Part shown: positions 22,150 through 33,709 of the stretch, one piece after another
Position numbering within the stretch: the stretch's first letter is position 1
Layout: the number at the start of each line of letters is the position of its first letter
From: Chionoecetes opilio
Taxonomy: Eukaryota; Arthropoda; Malacostraca; Decapoda; Majidae
Assembly: GCA_016584305.1 (NCBI GenBank)
Contig: JACEEZ010005948.1
Location: 81,616 to 145,615, forward strand
Reading direction: 5' to 3'
Length of the DNA: 64,000 nucleotides
Position numbers and translations under genes: made by a program
Notes under the pieces: generated by a model
Database searches by the model: none
What the model saw: the letters and a program-made list of their open reading frames with translations, nothing else
Told to the model about the DNA's origin: nothing

Positions 22150-22890
22150 CACTATTTTGTGAACTGGGCTGCGTGTGCTGCCCATTACTGAGCTGATGAA
22201 GAGAAAGAAACGGCCTTCCAGCCCAGGAAGGAACCAGAGCCGCCAAATGTTTCTCCGTCATACGGAAGCGGTGGTGCCACTATTTATGGAATATTATATG
22301 TAAATAAGTTTTGCATTATCAAAATAAGGCTGTTTCCAAGGGTTTGATTCAAAATATATTTATTATCAGTGATTCTGGAAGACAATATTAATACTGGAAG
22401 ACAGTAATATTAAACTAATGTGTCAGTGGCGAACAGCGGCACTGCTGCTTTGAAGGTAAACAAAAGCACATGGTATGTACATTAATTTTGCTTGTGTCTG
22501 GCCTTTGTATTCATTATATCAAGCAGCTATGTGAATTACATATTGCTGAAATTTATTCAATTGCCCATTAGGATCTATTACCTTCACCCGTTCCATCAAT
22601 ATGTGGAATTCACCCCGAAGCGTCCTTCCAAGCAACAGCTGCCGGGACCAAAGTCTTCTTCTCTGATGATGAACTCTGGTAGCCGAGATTATCTGGAGGT
22701 AATCATCTTCATCTTGTATGAATGGCGTGAGGACTGCGGGGTTGACAGCCGTCTTGCTCCATTTCTTTATGGTGTGTCACAATTTTTTCACCCGTAGCCG
22801 GAGTGGCGTCACTCCGTTTGACACAGACAGCAAAACGGAGTAGTATGAACTAAAGTACCTTGAATAATAGAGTAGCGACAACTCTATTTA
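22150..22890. other. intronic sequence without recognisable feature
   Basis: No recognised element. An open stretch near 22492-22797 lacks any family motif, so I do not call a gene. Confidence 0.35.
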
Positions 22891-23077
22891 TGGGCGCCAT
22901 CTTAGTGCCAGGGCCTCTTCGTTCAACCAAGACCCGCGGAAGTTCTCAAGGCATGACCCCGCAGTATATCATGTTATACAAGTACAGTAAAAGCCTTATA
23001 ACTCGGCACGATGGGGGCTCTGGCCCTTGCCGAGTTATTCAATGTGCCGAGTTATGCAATGTCCTTCTCTGATATGG

Positions 23078-23127
<50 letters not shown>

Positions 23128-23159
23128 TAAATACAGTACTGTAAAAGCATACAAAGTAC

Positions 23160-23334
23160 ACTTACCAGTGAACGGGTAGAATGTGCTGGATTTGATATCA
23201 AACTCAGCACAAATAGCACGCATGAATGCACCTGCATCCATCCTTGCCAGCACTTTCACCTTTTCCTGTAGGCTCAGGCTCTTCAATTTCATTCCCTTCC
23301 TGCTGGAGACACCCTTGCGTGATGGAGCTGACAT
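23160..23334 (-). pseudogene. truncated Tigger/pogo transposase N-terminus
   Basis: The minus strand from 23334 reads MSAPSRKGVSSRKGMKLKSL, LQEKVKVLARMDAGAFMRAI, then FDIKSSTFYPFTGK before low complexity. This is the CENP-B/pogo HTH that binds the TIR, without the DDE domain. The diverging copy at 23754-23850 (+) keeps only the first ~30 residues and then shifts to other sequence. Confidence 0.75.
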
Positions 23335-24018
23335 CTTGATATACAGTACTGTATGATGTAATCCCAAAACACGTAAAATAGGTGGCAAATTAAAGCAAAG
23401 GTCAGGAACCAGTGCGTAGGCTGCGCCGTGTTTTTGTCGTCCAAGCACCGTCTTGGATTACGAATCCCAATCCAATAACACTTGCTGAAGTGTGTGTTAT
23501 ACTACTTTGTGATATTGTTTGCAATGTTTTGCATTGATTATTATTGCGGCTCCTACCAAGCTTGTTGTGTTTTTGAAGCAGAAACCAATCCTTTTTCAAT
23601 TTCGACAAAAAACGGAATTCGTATCCAAGACGGTGCTTGGACGACATAAACACGGCTCAGCTGACAGCCTACACGCTCGTTCCCGACCTTTGCTTTACTT
23701 TGCCACCTATTTTACGTGTTTTGGGATTACATCATACAGTACTGTATTTCAAGATGTCAGCTCCATCACGCAAGGGTGTCTCCAGCAGGAAGGGAATGAA
23801 ATTGAAGAGCCTGAGCCTGCAGGAAAAGATCAAAAGGACAAAAATACGACTTTATGCGACTGACGATATGCCGAGTGTAAGCGAAGAGATGCAGTTACAA
23901 CATCAATATAACATGCCGAGATACATTATTTTTTGCCGACTTTCTGTTTACATGTTCACACAAGAGGTTGTGAGGGCATGATATGCCGAGTGAAAACCAT
24001 GAGATGTAGTTTAGGTGA

Positions 24019-24656
24019 GGCGGTAGCAGAGTGGTTAGCGTCACCGGGTGGCGTTCTCGAAGACCCGAGTTCGATCCCGAGTTAGACCCATAAATCCACT
24101 TGAAATCTTTCTGCACCGTCGAGTGGCCTAAGAACACCCACATGCCCTGTCCATTAACTCTACCTTCGACTGTGAGTGCATGGGAGGACACAGGGGGCGG
24201 CATGAGCCTCTAATCACAGGCGTCAGTCCAGGGCCAGATTAAGGGGGGGGCTACCGGGGCTCTAGCCCAAGGGCCCCCACCAAAAGGGCCCCCACCATAT
24301 GTTTATTAGCTTTAAGCAGTAATATTAAAAACATTGGCAAGTTACAAAACCAAAACATATTTGCCTGTCTCTGTTTCATCCTTTATCTCTGAATACCAGT
24401 CTATGCATTAATAGGTCTTTGCCAAACATAGGCCTCAAAATACCCACGAAAGTGCTTAATTTTCGTGCGAATATAGGGCCCCCACAAAAGCTGAGCCCCA
24501 GGGCCCCCACAGCTCTTGATCTGGCCCTGGGCGTCACTATAACAATCCTGCCTGCGCCACCACGGGCGAGGGCCAACCATCACAGCCCTCGAGTGAGCCT
24601 CCAGGGCCTACCATCCCACCCCTGTAGCTCACTGCCTACACGCGCTATAGGCATAG

Positions 24657-24692
<36 letters not shown>
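24019..24692 (+). mobile_element. tRNA-derived SINE with A-tail, carried inside the Tigger-like element
   Basis: The head GGTAGCAGAGTGGTTAGCGT (A-box) and CCCGAGTTCGATCCCGAGTT (B-box) is followed by a ~300-bp body and an A-run at 24661-24692. The same SINE sits at the equivalent place in the copies at 31206 and 49474, and related bodies occur at 25925-26250 and 29425-29745. It is interrupted by the hAT MITE. Confidence 0.8.
24228..24530. mobile_element. hAT-like MITE with 8-bp TSD
   Basis: Inverted ends CCAGGGCCAGAT/ATCTGGCCCTGG are flanked by GCGTCAGT (24220-24227) and GCGTCACT (24531-24538). The SINE copy at 49668-49985 lacks the insert and keeps a single GCGTCACT, confirming the duplication. 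Confidence 0.85.
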
Positions 24693-24695
<3 letters not shown>

Positions 24696-24947
24696 TTGTC
24701 TTTGCCATGCCGAGTTATATCAAATTCCGAGTTATACAGTGCCGAGTTATAAGGCTTTTACTGTATAAAAGATATACTGTTATCTTCGGAAATGTTTGTT
24801 CTATAAGATTATCACATAAAACACAGTAAAACACATTAACTAAAGGTCGTTATGAGACTGAAGAAATATGCATGAACTTAAAATTCACTTAAACTCGTCG
24901 TCATGTAAAACTTTGTGGGACAACTTATAAGATGGAATATATCAATA

Positions 24948-25110
24948 CACTACCCTCCCGAGTTTCGCGCTTGCTTTCTTCCGGAGGCATAGCGTGAAAC
25001 TCGCGGATCGCGAAACTCGGGTATTAAAAACACTGTAAAAATGCTTATTTAGTCCAGTGTTTTTTTAATTTTTTTAATTTTTTTTTAAATTATTTTTTTA
25101 ATTTTTTATT

Positions 25111-25147
<37 letters not shown>

Positions 25148-26390
25148 AGCGCCGTTAGGCAGTGACCTCCAGGGGTGGGATGGTAGGCCCTGGAGGTTAA
25201 CTTGAGGGCTGTGTACCTACCGTATTTTACAGCTTATATAAGACTCACTTTTTTCCCCCAAAAATATCCTAAAAATGCCCAACCCCCTGTCCACCCAGCA
25301 GTGATGGATACTGGGTGTTAGCCTGGGGTTTTGTGACCCGCCTCCCGGGGTGGTGGCTTCGGCCAACACTACGTAGAGAAGAGGAGGGAGGAGAGGAGCT
25401 TGAGTTGGGATCACCCAGGGGATGCTGTTTTTGGTCTGAGTGAGTGAACTTGACACATATCTTGTCAGCTGATGGTTGTGGGGACAGTGTTATACAGCAA
25501 TAACACTTTTTACAATGCCTTCCTCTCTTCTCTCTTGTCTCCTCCAGTACCTCCAGAAACGACAGTACCACACACGTCATGGTTAATCACTTATAAAGGA
25601 GTATTTTGTGGTAAATAGTAAGGAACGGCGGGGTGTAAGGTAAGGTGCTACTTATTTCGAGGTGTTACCTATCTTATGCGACACCGGCTGCTCCTTTTAG
25701 GGGAAAACACAAAAAAAAGGGAAAGAAAAAAAGAAAAACTACATACAGCTATACTAAGCCTATTATAATCTATACAAAGCAGGAAGGTAGGAAGACGTGT
25801 TTTCCCTAGGTCTCTTATGGGAGGCGGTTTGCAGAGTGGGTTTGCGTCAAGATATGTGTCAAGCTCGAGTACGAGCTTGACAGACGGCCTACAAAGTGAT
25901 ACTAAAACAGAAAGGTCACAAGAAGAAGAAGTCTCCGAGTGGCGTTCTCGGTGACCCGAGTTCGATCCTTGATGAGGGCTGTAAAATCCACTTAAAATCT
26001 TTCTCTGCACCGTTAAGTGGCCTAAGAACACCCACATGCTGCCCATTAACTCTACCTTCGATTGCGAAAGCATCGGAGGACACGGGGCGGCATGAGCCTC
26101 TAATCACGGGCGTCACTATAGAAATTCTGTCTGCGCCACCACGGGCAAGGGCCAACCATCACAGCCCTCAAATTAACCTTCAGGGCCTACCATCCCACCT
26201 CTGTAGGTCACTGCCTAACGGTGCTGTAGGCACACAAACACACACACACCAAAAAAAAAAAAAAAAAAAAAAAAAAATACGCGAAACTCGGGGATATAAT
26301 GCGCGAAAGTCTGGATGGTAAGAATTTAGGACTCAGCGCGAAACTCGAGGCTCGCGAAACTCGCATAGCGTGAAACTCGGGAGGGTAGTG
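24948..26390. mobile_element. TA-MITE, 'TTTCGCG' family, copy 2
   Basis: Ends are CACTACCCTCCCGAGTTTCG and the inverted ...CTCGGGAGGGTAGTG, with TA at 24946-24947 and 26391-26392. The empty site is visible in the right arm (near 27453). It contains TTATAAGACGC-type MITE ends, SINE bodies, a (GT)n run at 25112-25144 and an A-run. The same composite is present, inverted, at 29297-30765. Confidence 0.9.
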
Positions 26391-26495
26391 TAGAAGCAGA
26401 ATTTTCTTAGCTTTCCATTGATATATTTCGTTTTCTGATAAATGCAGGAGTACCATGCATAAATTAGCGTTAACTAAATAAATCGTTGCGGAGGC

Positions 26496-26593
26496 CTCTC
26501 TCTCACTCTCTCTCTCTCTCTCTCTCTCTCTCATCCCCTCTTCTCTCTCTCTCTCTTTCCCCCTCTCTCCTCCCTCTCTCTCTTTTCTCTCCC

Positions 26594-26631
<38 letters not shown>

Positions 26632-26632
26632 C

Positions 26633-26692
<60 letters not shown>
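26496..26692. repeat. (TC)n followed by (GA)n microsatellite
   Basis: A TC-rich tract to about 26630 switches to pure GA to 26692, so the two halves are complementary and could pair. Open frames here (SLSL.../ERER...) are repeat artefacts. Confidence 0.95.
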
Positions 26693-26695
<3 letters not shown>

Positions 26696-26726
26696 ACCAA
26701 AAAACTTTTCTACTTATATATATATA

Positions 26727-26997
26727 CAGGGAGGTCCCGTTATACGAGCATTCGGTATATGAGAATCCGATGATACGAGATGTGTAAATTAGGGTCTATT
26801 TTCAAAAATACAGATCGAAAATCCAATAAAACGCATTCAAACTGGGGTGAGTAAAATTATCAAGTTCAAAATGCGTGCCCTACCACTCCCAAGGCTGGAC
26901 AAAGGGGGATTTGGTTTTACCCCAGTTTAGATATCAACCCCCAGCAGCCGTGACCTGAAGGGTAATTAAGCATATGGCGCGGCCTGACATTTAGGGG
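26727..26997. mobile_element. TA-MITE, 'TACGAG' family, truncated copy 2
   Basis: It has the same left end as 12167 (CAGGGAGGTCCCGTTATACG) after TA 26725-26726, is collinear for ~270 bp, and stops abruptly where another MITE begins at 26998. Confidence 0.8.
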
Positions 26998-26999
26998 TA

Positions 27000-27300
27000 C
27001 AGCCAAATTCCCAACATCCGACCTTCAAACATCCGACTTGTCCAAACAACAGACTTTTTTCTTCTATGTCCCAAGTCGGATAAATTATTAAACAATTCCA
27101 GACAGCCAACCCTCGGTCAGACTATTAGGAGGGCTGATACTGCTGTGGGCATGCTGTGGTGGTCGGGGCAGCTGCTGTAAAGGGCGTGACAGCTGTTCAA
27201 AACACCTGTAAGACGCGGGTGTGGGCCTGTCAATGTTTATGTTGGGTACTCGTGACGTCATGAGTGGTTTTTTTAATTTTTTCACAACTGGTTCACTATA
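27000..27300. mobile_element. left part of a TA-MITE, 'CATCCGAC' family
   Basis: TA at 26998-26999 is followed by CAGCCAAATTCCCAACATCC. AACATCCGAC occurs twice in the first 50 bases. The right end was not identified. Confidence 0.45.
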
Positions 27301-27807
27301 AAAAAATTAATATCATTATTTTTTTGTTTTGACGTTATAGGAAAGCAAGGATTTATTTTTCGCGATTTATTTAGTTAACGCTAATTTATGCATGGAACTA
27401 CTGCATTTATCAGAAAACGAAATATATCAATGGAAAGCTAATAAAATTCTGCTTCTATTGATATATTCCATCTTATAAGTTGTCCCACAAAGTTTTACAT
27501 GACGACGAGTTTAAGTTAATTTTAAGTTCATGCATATTTCTTCAGTCTCATAATGACCTTTATTTAATGTGTTTTACTGTGTTTTATGTGATAATCTTAT
27601 AGAACAAACATTTCCGAAGATAACAGTATATCCTTTATACATGTATAACATGATATACTGCTGGGTCATGCCTTGAGAACTTCCGCGGGTCTTGGGTGAA
27701 CGAAGAGGCCCTGGCACTAAGATGGCGCCCAGTAGCGTTTAACATAGGGACTATGAATGGTGGTACCCTCTTATTACAGAGACCCTAGTATGAACTGGGC
27801 CACACAC

Positions 27808-28102
27808 TAGGGGTGGGCAAGAATCGTTATCTTGGAAATTCACGATTCCGATTCTTGAGGTTGGTGGAATCGGTGGAATCTATTCCGGAATCGTTTCCTC
27901 TCGCGCGCCGCCTCTGCCTCTAGCTCGCCTCGTGCGCCGCATGGAAGGACCGATCAGTCTAGCACGAGACTATTCCGGAATCGTTTCCTCTCCTGCGCTG
28001 CCAGAGAGCTGCTTCGATTCCATTCCATGTAGCTCAATTACGATTCATCCTGCCTTCTGCGCGCCGTTAGATTTATGAAGCATATTTTATTACTATTATT
28101 AC

Positions 28103-28141
<39 letters not shown>

Positions 28142-28440
28142 TCTTCTTCTTATTATTATTATTACTCTTATTATTATTATTATTAGTAGTAGTAGTAGTA
28201 GTTAGTAGTAGTAGTAATAGTATCGTTATTCTTACTCCTGCATTGGATTTATTTGTAAAAAGTTGTATGTATACTGTATATAACTACTCTACGCTGCCCC
28301 TGTTTACTATATAGAACTCAATGTGAAATATCTGTGGAATCGTTTCCGAGGAATCTATTCCATTGAGTGGAATCGATTCCACTGCCTATGTGGTGGAATC
28401 GTCGGAATCGAAATCCGGAATCGTTTAGCGCCCAGCCCTA
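27808..28440. mobile_element. hAT-like MITE, 'GGAATCG' family, 8-bp TSD
   Basis: CCACACAC lies at 27800-27807 and 28441-28448. Ends are TAGGGGTGGGCAAGAATCG and, inverted, TAGGGCTGGGCGCTAAACG. The word GGAATCG or CGATTCC recurs about ten times within 150 bp of the ends. The centre is a (TTA)n/(TAG)n microsatellite. Confidence 0.88.
28081..28222 (+). repeat. (TTA)n and (TAG)n microsatellite
   Basis: Mostly ATT/CTT triplets, then TAG triplets, at the centre of the hAT-like MITE. The poly-Leu frame is spurious. Confidence 0.95.
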
Positions 28441-29296
28441 CCACACACTCGAGCTCAAGGTCAAGAGGTGTTGACAAGCGATTAACAGGGCTCCATATAA
28501 GTTATATACCGAAGATCAGGACTGAAGACGGGAGATGAGGATGCTACAGGGAGTGCAGCATCTGCCCAGGAGCCTAGCTAAGTGTTTATATAGAGCCTGA
28601 GCAGGGTGTGGTCCAGGTAGGAAGATATTTAGAAAATTTGTGTACAAAATTAAAAGATGGCGGACACTCCTAGAACTGGATCACAGCCTAGAAGGACTCT
28701 ACTGGACTTCTCTGGGCTCAATGAAGATGGTAAGGTAGGAAAGTTAGATGCTCTGTGCTTCAGAATGACCAAAGTGGAGGAAGATGGCGATAAGACAAGA
28801 CTAGACTTCAGGAGACTGATTGAGGAGTTCCAGAGTATGTAGGGATTGATCCAATGTATGAGGGAGTTATGACGAAATTGAAGGACTGAGAGTTGAATTG
28901 GATGAACTGAAAAGGAAGGAAAAGCAAAGAATAAAGGAAAATAAGGAGTTAAAAAAACGAAGTGGAGAAATTGAGAAAGGAAAATATTGAACTTAGAGCA
29001 AAATGTGAGAATGGAGAAAAAAAGGTCAAGGAATAAGTGGAAACTGTGATGAAGGGAGAAGTGAATAACTGGAAAGAAGAAAGAGAGAAAGCCAAAGTGG
29101 ACTTTCAAGAAGTTACAGAACAACAAAAGAAGGAGCAAAGTGAACATGTTAAGAAAGAGGTAGTGAAAATTTTGAAGAAAAATGAGAATTTAATAAGATG
29201 TAGCAGAGAAGAAAAACTGTTATTATTCATGGACTGAGGGAGAAGAATATCTTGTTTAGAATAAGGAGAGAGAGACCAAGAAGTAAAAATGGTATA

Positions 29297-30765
<1,469 letters not shown>

Positions 30766-31205
30766 TAGAACATTTTGCTGAAACTTGATGATGAGGAAGA
30801 AGAGACAAGATTTGTATATGAAGTGGAAGAAGTAGTAAGATTGGAACCCTATGCAGAAGGAAGAGATAGACCAATAAAATAAAATTGAAATCACAGACGG
30901 CAACCGAAGAAATCCTGGAGAGAGCCTTCAGGCTAAGGTCAACTGATGATTTAAGAGACGTGTATGTAAAAAAAAAAAGATGAATGAAGAAGAAAGGAAA
31001 AAGTTGAAAGAAATGCAAGAAGAAGTAAAACATAAATGAAGAACGAAAGGAAGAAGAAAAGGCAACTTTTCTTAGAGGGCACTAAACAGCAGGGTGAGAA
31101 AGTGGTATATAATGAAAAAAAACTAAAGGAAAGTGGTGTTCATGAAAAATGTTGTAAAAAAAGGAATGAAAGTGATAGTGATGTACACGTATATATGGGA
31201 TAATA

Positions 31206-31302
31206 CGTAAAACCCTTTTATAACTCGGCCGATAGGGGCTCGGCCCCTTTCCCGAGTTATTCAAGGTTTCCGAGTTATGAAAGTCCTCCTCTTTTAGGGG
31301 TT

Positions 31303-31333
<31 letters not shown>

Positions 31334-32507
31334 TAAATAAAAAAAAAAAAAATTTTATGTCAAAGCAAAAAAAACTAACTTACCAGGAAGGGTAGAAAGA
31401 GGGGATTGATATCAAACTCAGCACAAATAGAAAGCATGGAGCACCTACACCCATCCTTGCCAGCATTTTCACCTTTTCCTGCGGTCAGGCTCTTAAATTC
31501 CTTTTCCCTTCCGGGGACCCCCTTGCGGAGGAGCTGACATCTTGATATACAGCTGTATGATTAATTTCCCAAAACAGTAAAATAGGGGGCAAAGTAAAGC
31601 AAAGGGTCGGTACAGGGTGGGCTGAGCCGTTTTTTTGTCGTCCAAGCCCCGTTTGGTTTCGAATCCCAATCCAATAACATTTTCGAAATGTGTGTTATAT
31701 TTTTGGATATTGTTTGCAATGTTTTGTTTGTTTATTATTTGGGCCTCCCAAACTGTTTTTTTTAAGCGAAACCAACCCTTTTTTTAATTTCGAACAAAAA
31801 AACGGAATTGTACCAAGACGGTGTTGGCGACATAAACACGGCTCCAGTGACAGCCACCGGGGTTTCCCCGACCTTTTTTTATTTTGCCCCCTATTTTACG
31901 TTTTTTGGGATAACAATACAGTACTGTATTTCAAGATGTCAGCCCCATCACGCAAGGGTTCCAGCAAAGGAGACTTCAATGAAATTGAAGACCCGAGCCG
32001 CGGGAAAGGTAAAAGGACAAAAACACTATTTTAGCGACAAAGGGTTTTTGCGAGGTAAGCAAAGAGATGCATTTTTAAAACAGAAATTTGCCGAGTACAT
32101 TTTTTTTTCCCGACTTTCTTTTAATGTTCACACAAGAGGTTGGGGGCTGAATCCCCGAGTGAAAACCAAGCGATGCAATCTAGGGGGGGCGGTACAGAGT
32201 GGTTAGGTCACCGAGGGGCTTTTCTCGAAAACCCCGGGTTCGACCCCGAGTGAGCCCCATAAATCCACTGAAATCTTTCGCCCTGAGGGGCCCTAAGAAC
32301 CCCCACAGCCCTGTCCATTAACCTACCTTCGACTGGAGGATGGGAGGAACAGGGGGGCGGCATGGCTTCTAATTCAGGTGTCACTATAAAAATCCGCCCG
32401 CGCCACCCCTGGCGAGGGGAACCCCTCACAGCCCCCCATAAGCCCCCGGGGGCCACCCTCCCCCCCCTGGAGCTCACTGCCTACACGCGCTATAGGCATA
32501 GATGGGG

Positions 32508-32543
<36 letters not shown>

Positions 32544-32622
32544 AAAAAAAAAAAAACCCGTCTTTTCCTTTCCGAGTTATGTCAAATTCCGGTATACAGG
32601 CCGGTTTTTAAGGGTTTTACTG
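31206..32622. mobile_element. Tigger-like TA element, 'ACTCGG' family, copy 2 (many small deletions)
   Basis: Collinear with 22985-24763: TIR-like ends (CGTAAAACCCTTTTATAACTC; ...AAGGGTTTTACTG), minus- and plus-strand transposase starts (GAGCTGACATC near 31530; ATGTCAGCCCCATC near 31936) and the SINE (32190-32500). It differs by dozens of 1-4 base losses and homopolymer changes. The hAT MITE present in copy 1 is absent. Confidence 0.8.
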
Positions 32623-32889
32623 TACAAAGATACTCTACAGTCGGCGCAAAAAAAAATTAGGGCGGGAAAAAGTCCTTTCTTTTTTGCCCTTTTTTGGGGG
32701 GGAGGTTTAAAATTTTTTTTCGTTTTTTTTATATGGCGTACATTAGGTGCTGCTGTAGATTCCCTCGTTGCTGCCCCTTCTGTTTTTCCAAAATCAATGG
32801 GGAAAAGGTTGTTGTGTTTTGGGTTTGTCAACCCTTTTACACCCCATTTGCCCCCCCCTCTTCAACGCCCCTCCAGGTAACTAAGCATT

Positions 32890-33130
32890 ATGCCGGGCAA
32901 ATCTCTATCCCTTGTGAAAAAGACATATAGAACCTTTTATCGAAGGGGAAACCCTGGGCCAGATAGCGAGTGAGATGGTGTTTCCAAAAGCACCCTTAGG
33001 TTGGTCAAGCGAGCACAAGAGGTAGTAGAGACTGTTTTGGCGTGGAAAAAAGGGTCAGAGGACCCAAAAAAACTTTAAAGAAGACTTATCCCCTGCTAAT
33101 AGGAAGTTTTACTCAAAAATCATTTGAGTT
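32890..33130 (+). pseudogene. Tc1-like transposase N-terminus (degraded)
   Basis: From ATG 32890: MPGKSLSLVKKTYRTFYRRG, then GVSKSTLRLVKRAQEVVET. These match the two helix-turn-helix parts of Tc1-type transposases. Stops and shifts follow, with the same small-deletion character as the element to its left. Confidence 0.6.
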
Positions 33131-33229
33131 TTGAAAATAAAAAGGTGATGAGCGTGCTGAATGAAGGGAATGAATTGAGGTGTTTTTGTGGAAAGTGACT
33201 GTATATCGGACAACAGTTTTGGTGGTCTG

Positions 33230-33314
33230 TTTTTTTTTCTTTTTTCTTAGAAATTTCTTTCCAAAATCAGGGTGCGTCTTCCAAGATGCAGCGTCTTATA
33301 AGCCGTAAAATACG
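33230..33314. mobile_element. right end of a 'TTATAAGACGC' family MITE
   Basis: The block CTTAGAAATTTCTTTCCAAA to TTATAAGCCGTAAAATACGG matches the ends of copies at 9180, 15256 and 37792. Only one end is present. Confidence 0.75.
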
Positions 33315-33575
33315 GTACTCCTTTCCTATCCTTACTTGCATCAACATTGAATTTCACAGCATATTCTCTTGAGTTTGTCCTTGGACCTGCGAATATCACT
33401 CACTGTTTGTTTCTTTTCTCCATCCTCGTTACACACCCGCTGGGCGAATGAAACACAGATTCCACTTTCGTAATAAGTTTTAATTTCTCTGCAATACCTA
33501 GATTCACACGCTTTCTTTTATCACTTCCCTTCTCTTTCGATGCTATAATGACATCACTGCACTGAACAAGTCTAA
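33315..33575 (-). pseudogene. Tigger/pogo-type transposase N-terminal fragment
   Basis: The minus strand reads SDVIIASKEKGSDKRKRVNL, then IAEKLKLITKVES, and after a frameshift KKQTVSDIRRSKDKL. This is a CENP-B-type N-terminal domain of a Tigger/jerky-like transposase, from a different family than MSAPSRK. It is truncated and shifted, so inactive. Confidence 0.65.
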
Positions 33576-33709
33576 ATAAGCATAAAAAACACCAAAAAAC
33601 TGGCAAAAACACAACTGTAAACTGAGCTTGTAAACATGCGCTCCGCCTGACTATGCCCCGTTCACACAACCACTCACCACCGTTGGCGCTTCTCGTCGGT
33701 GCTTGCTGA

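Larger units (their letters stand above)
22985..24763. mobile_element. Tigger-like TA element, 'ACTCGG' family, copy 1
   Basis: Ends are CAGTAAAAGCCTTATAACTC and its inverse, with TA at 22983-22984 and 24764-24765, confirmed by the empty site in the right arm (near 27645). CCGAGTTAT recurs three times at each end. Inside: two head-to-head copies of a transposase N-terminus (minus ATG 23334, plus ATG 23754), a SINE (24019-24692) and a hAT MITE (24228-24530). Other copies are at 31206 and 49474. Confidence 0.9.
22892..27730. repeat. large inverted repeat: split left arm, intact right arm
   Basis: The right arm 27363-27730 (368 bp) is the reverse complement of the left arm pieces 22892-22984, 24764-24947 and 26391-26487 joined together. 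The left arm is interrupted by the Tigger-like element (22985-24763) and the TA-MITE (24948-26390). The region between arms holds a TC/GA tract and two MITE pieces. The uninterrupted right arm therefore preserves both empty insertion sites. Confidence 0.9.

Noticed and set aside
26503..26773. SLSL and ERER repeat proteins
   Set aside because: Translation of a TC/GA microsatellite.
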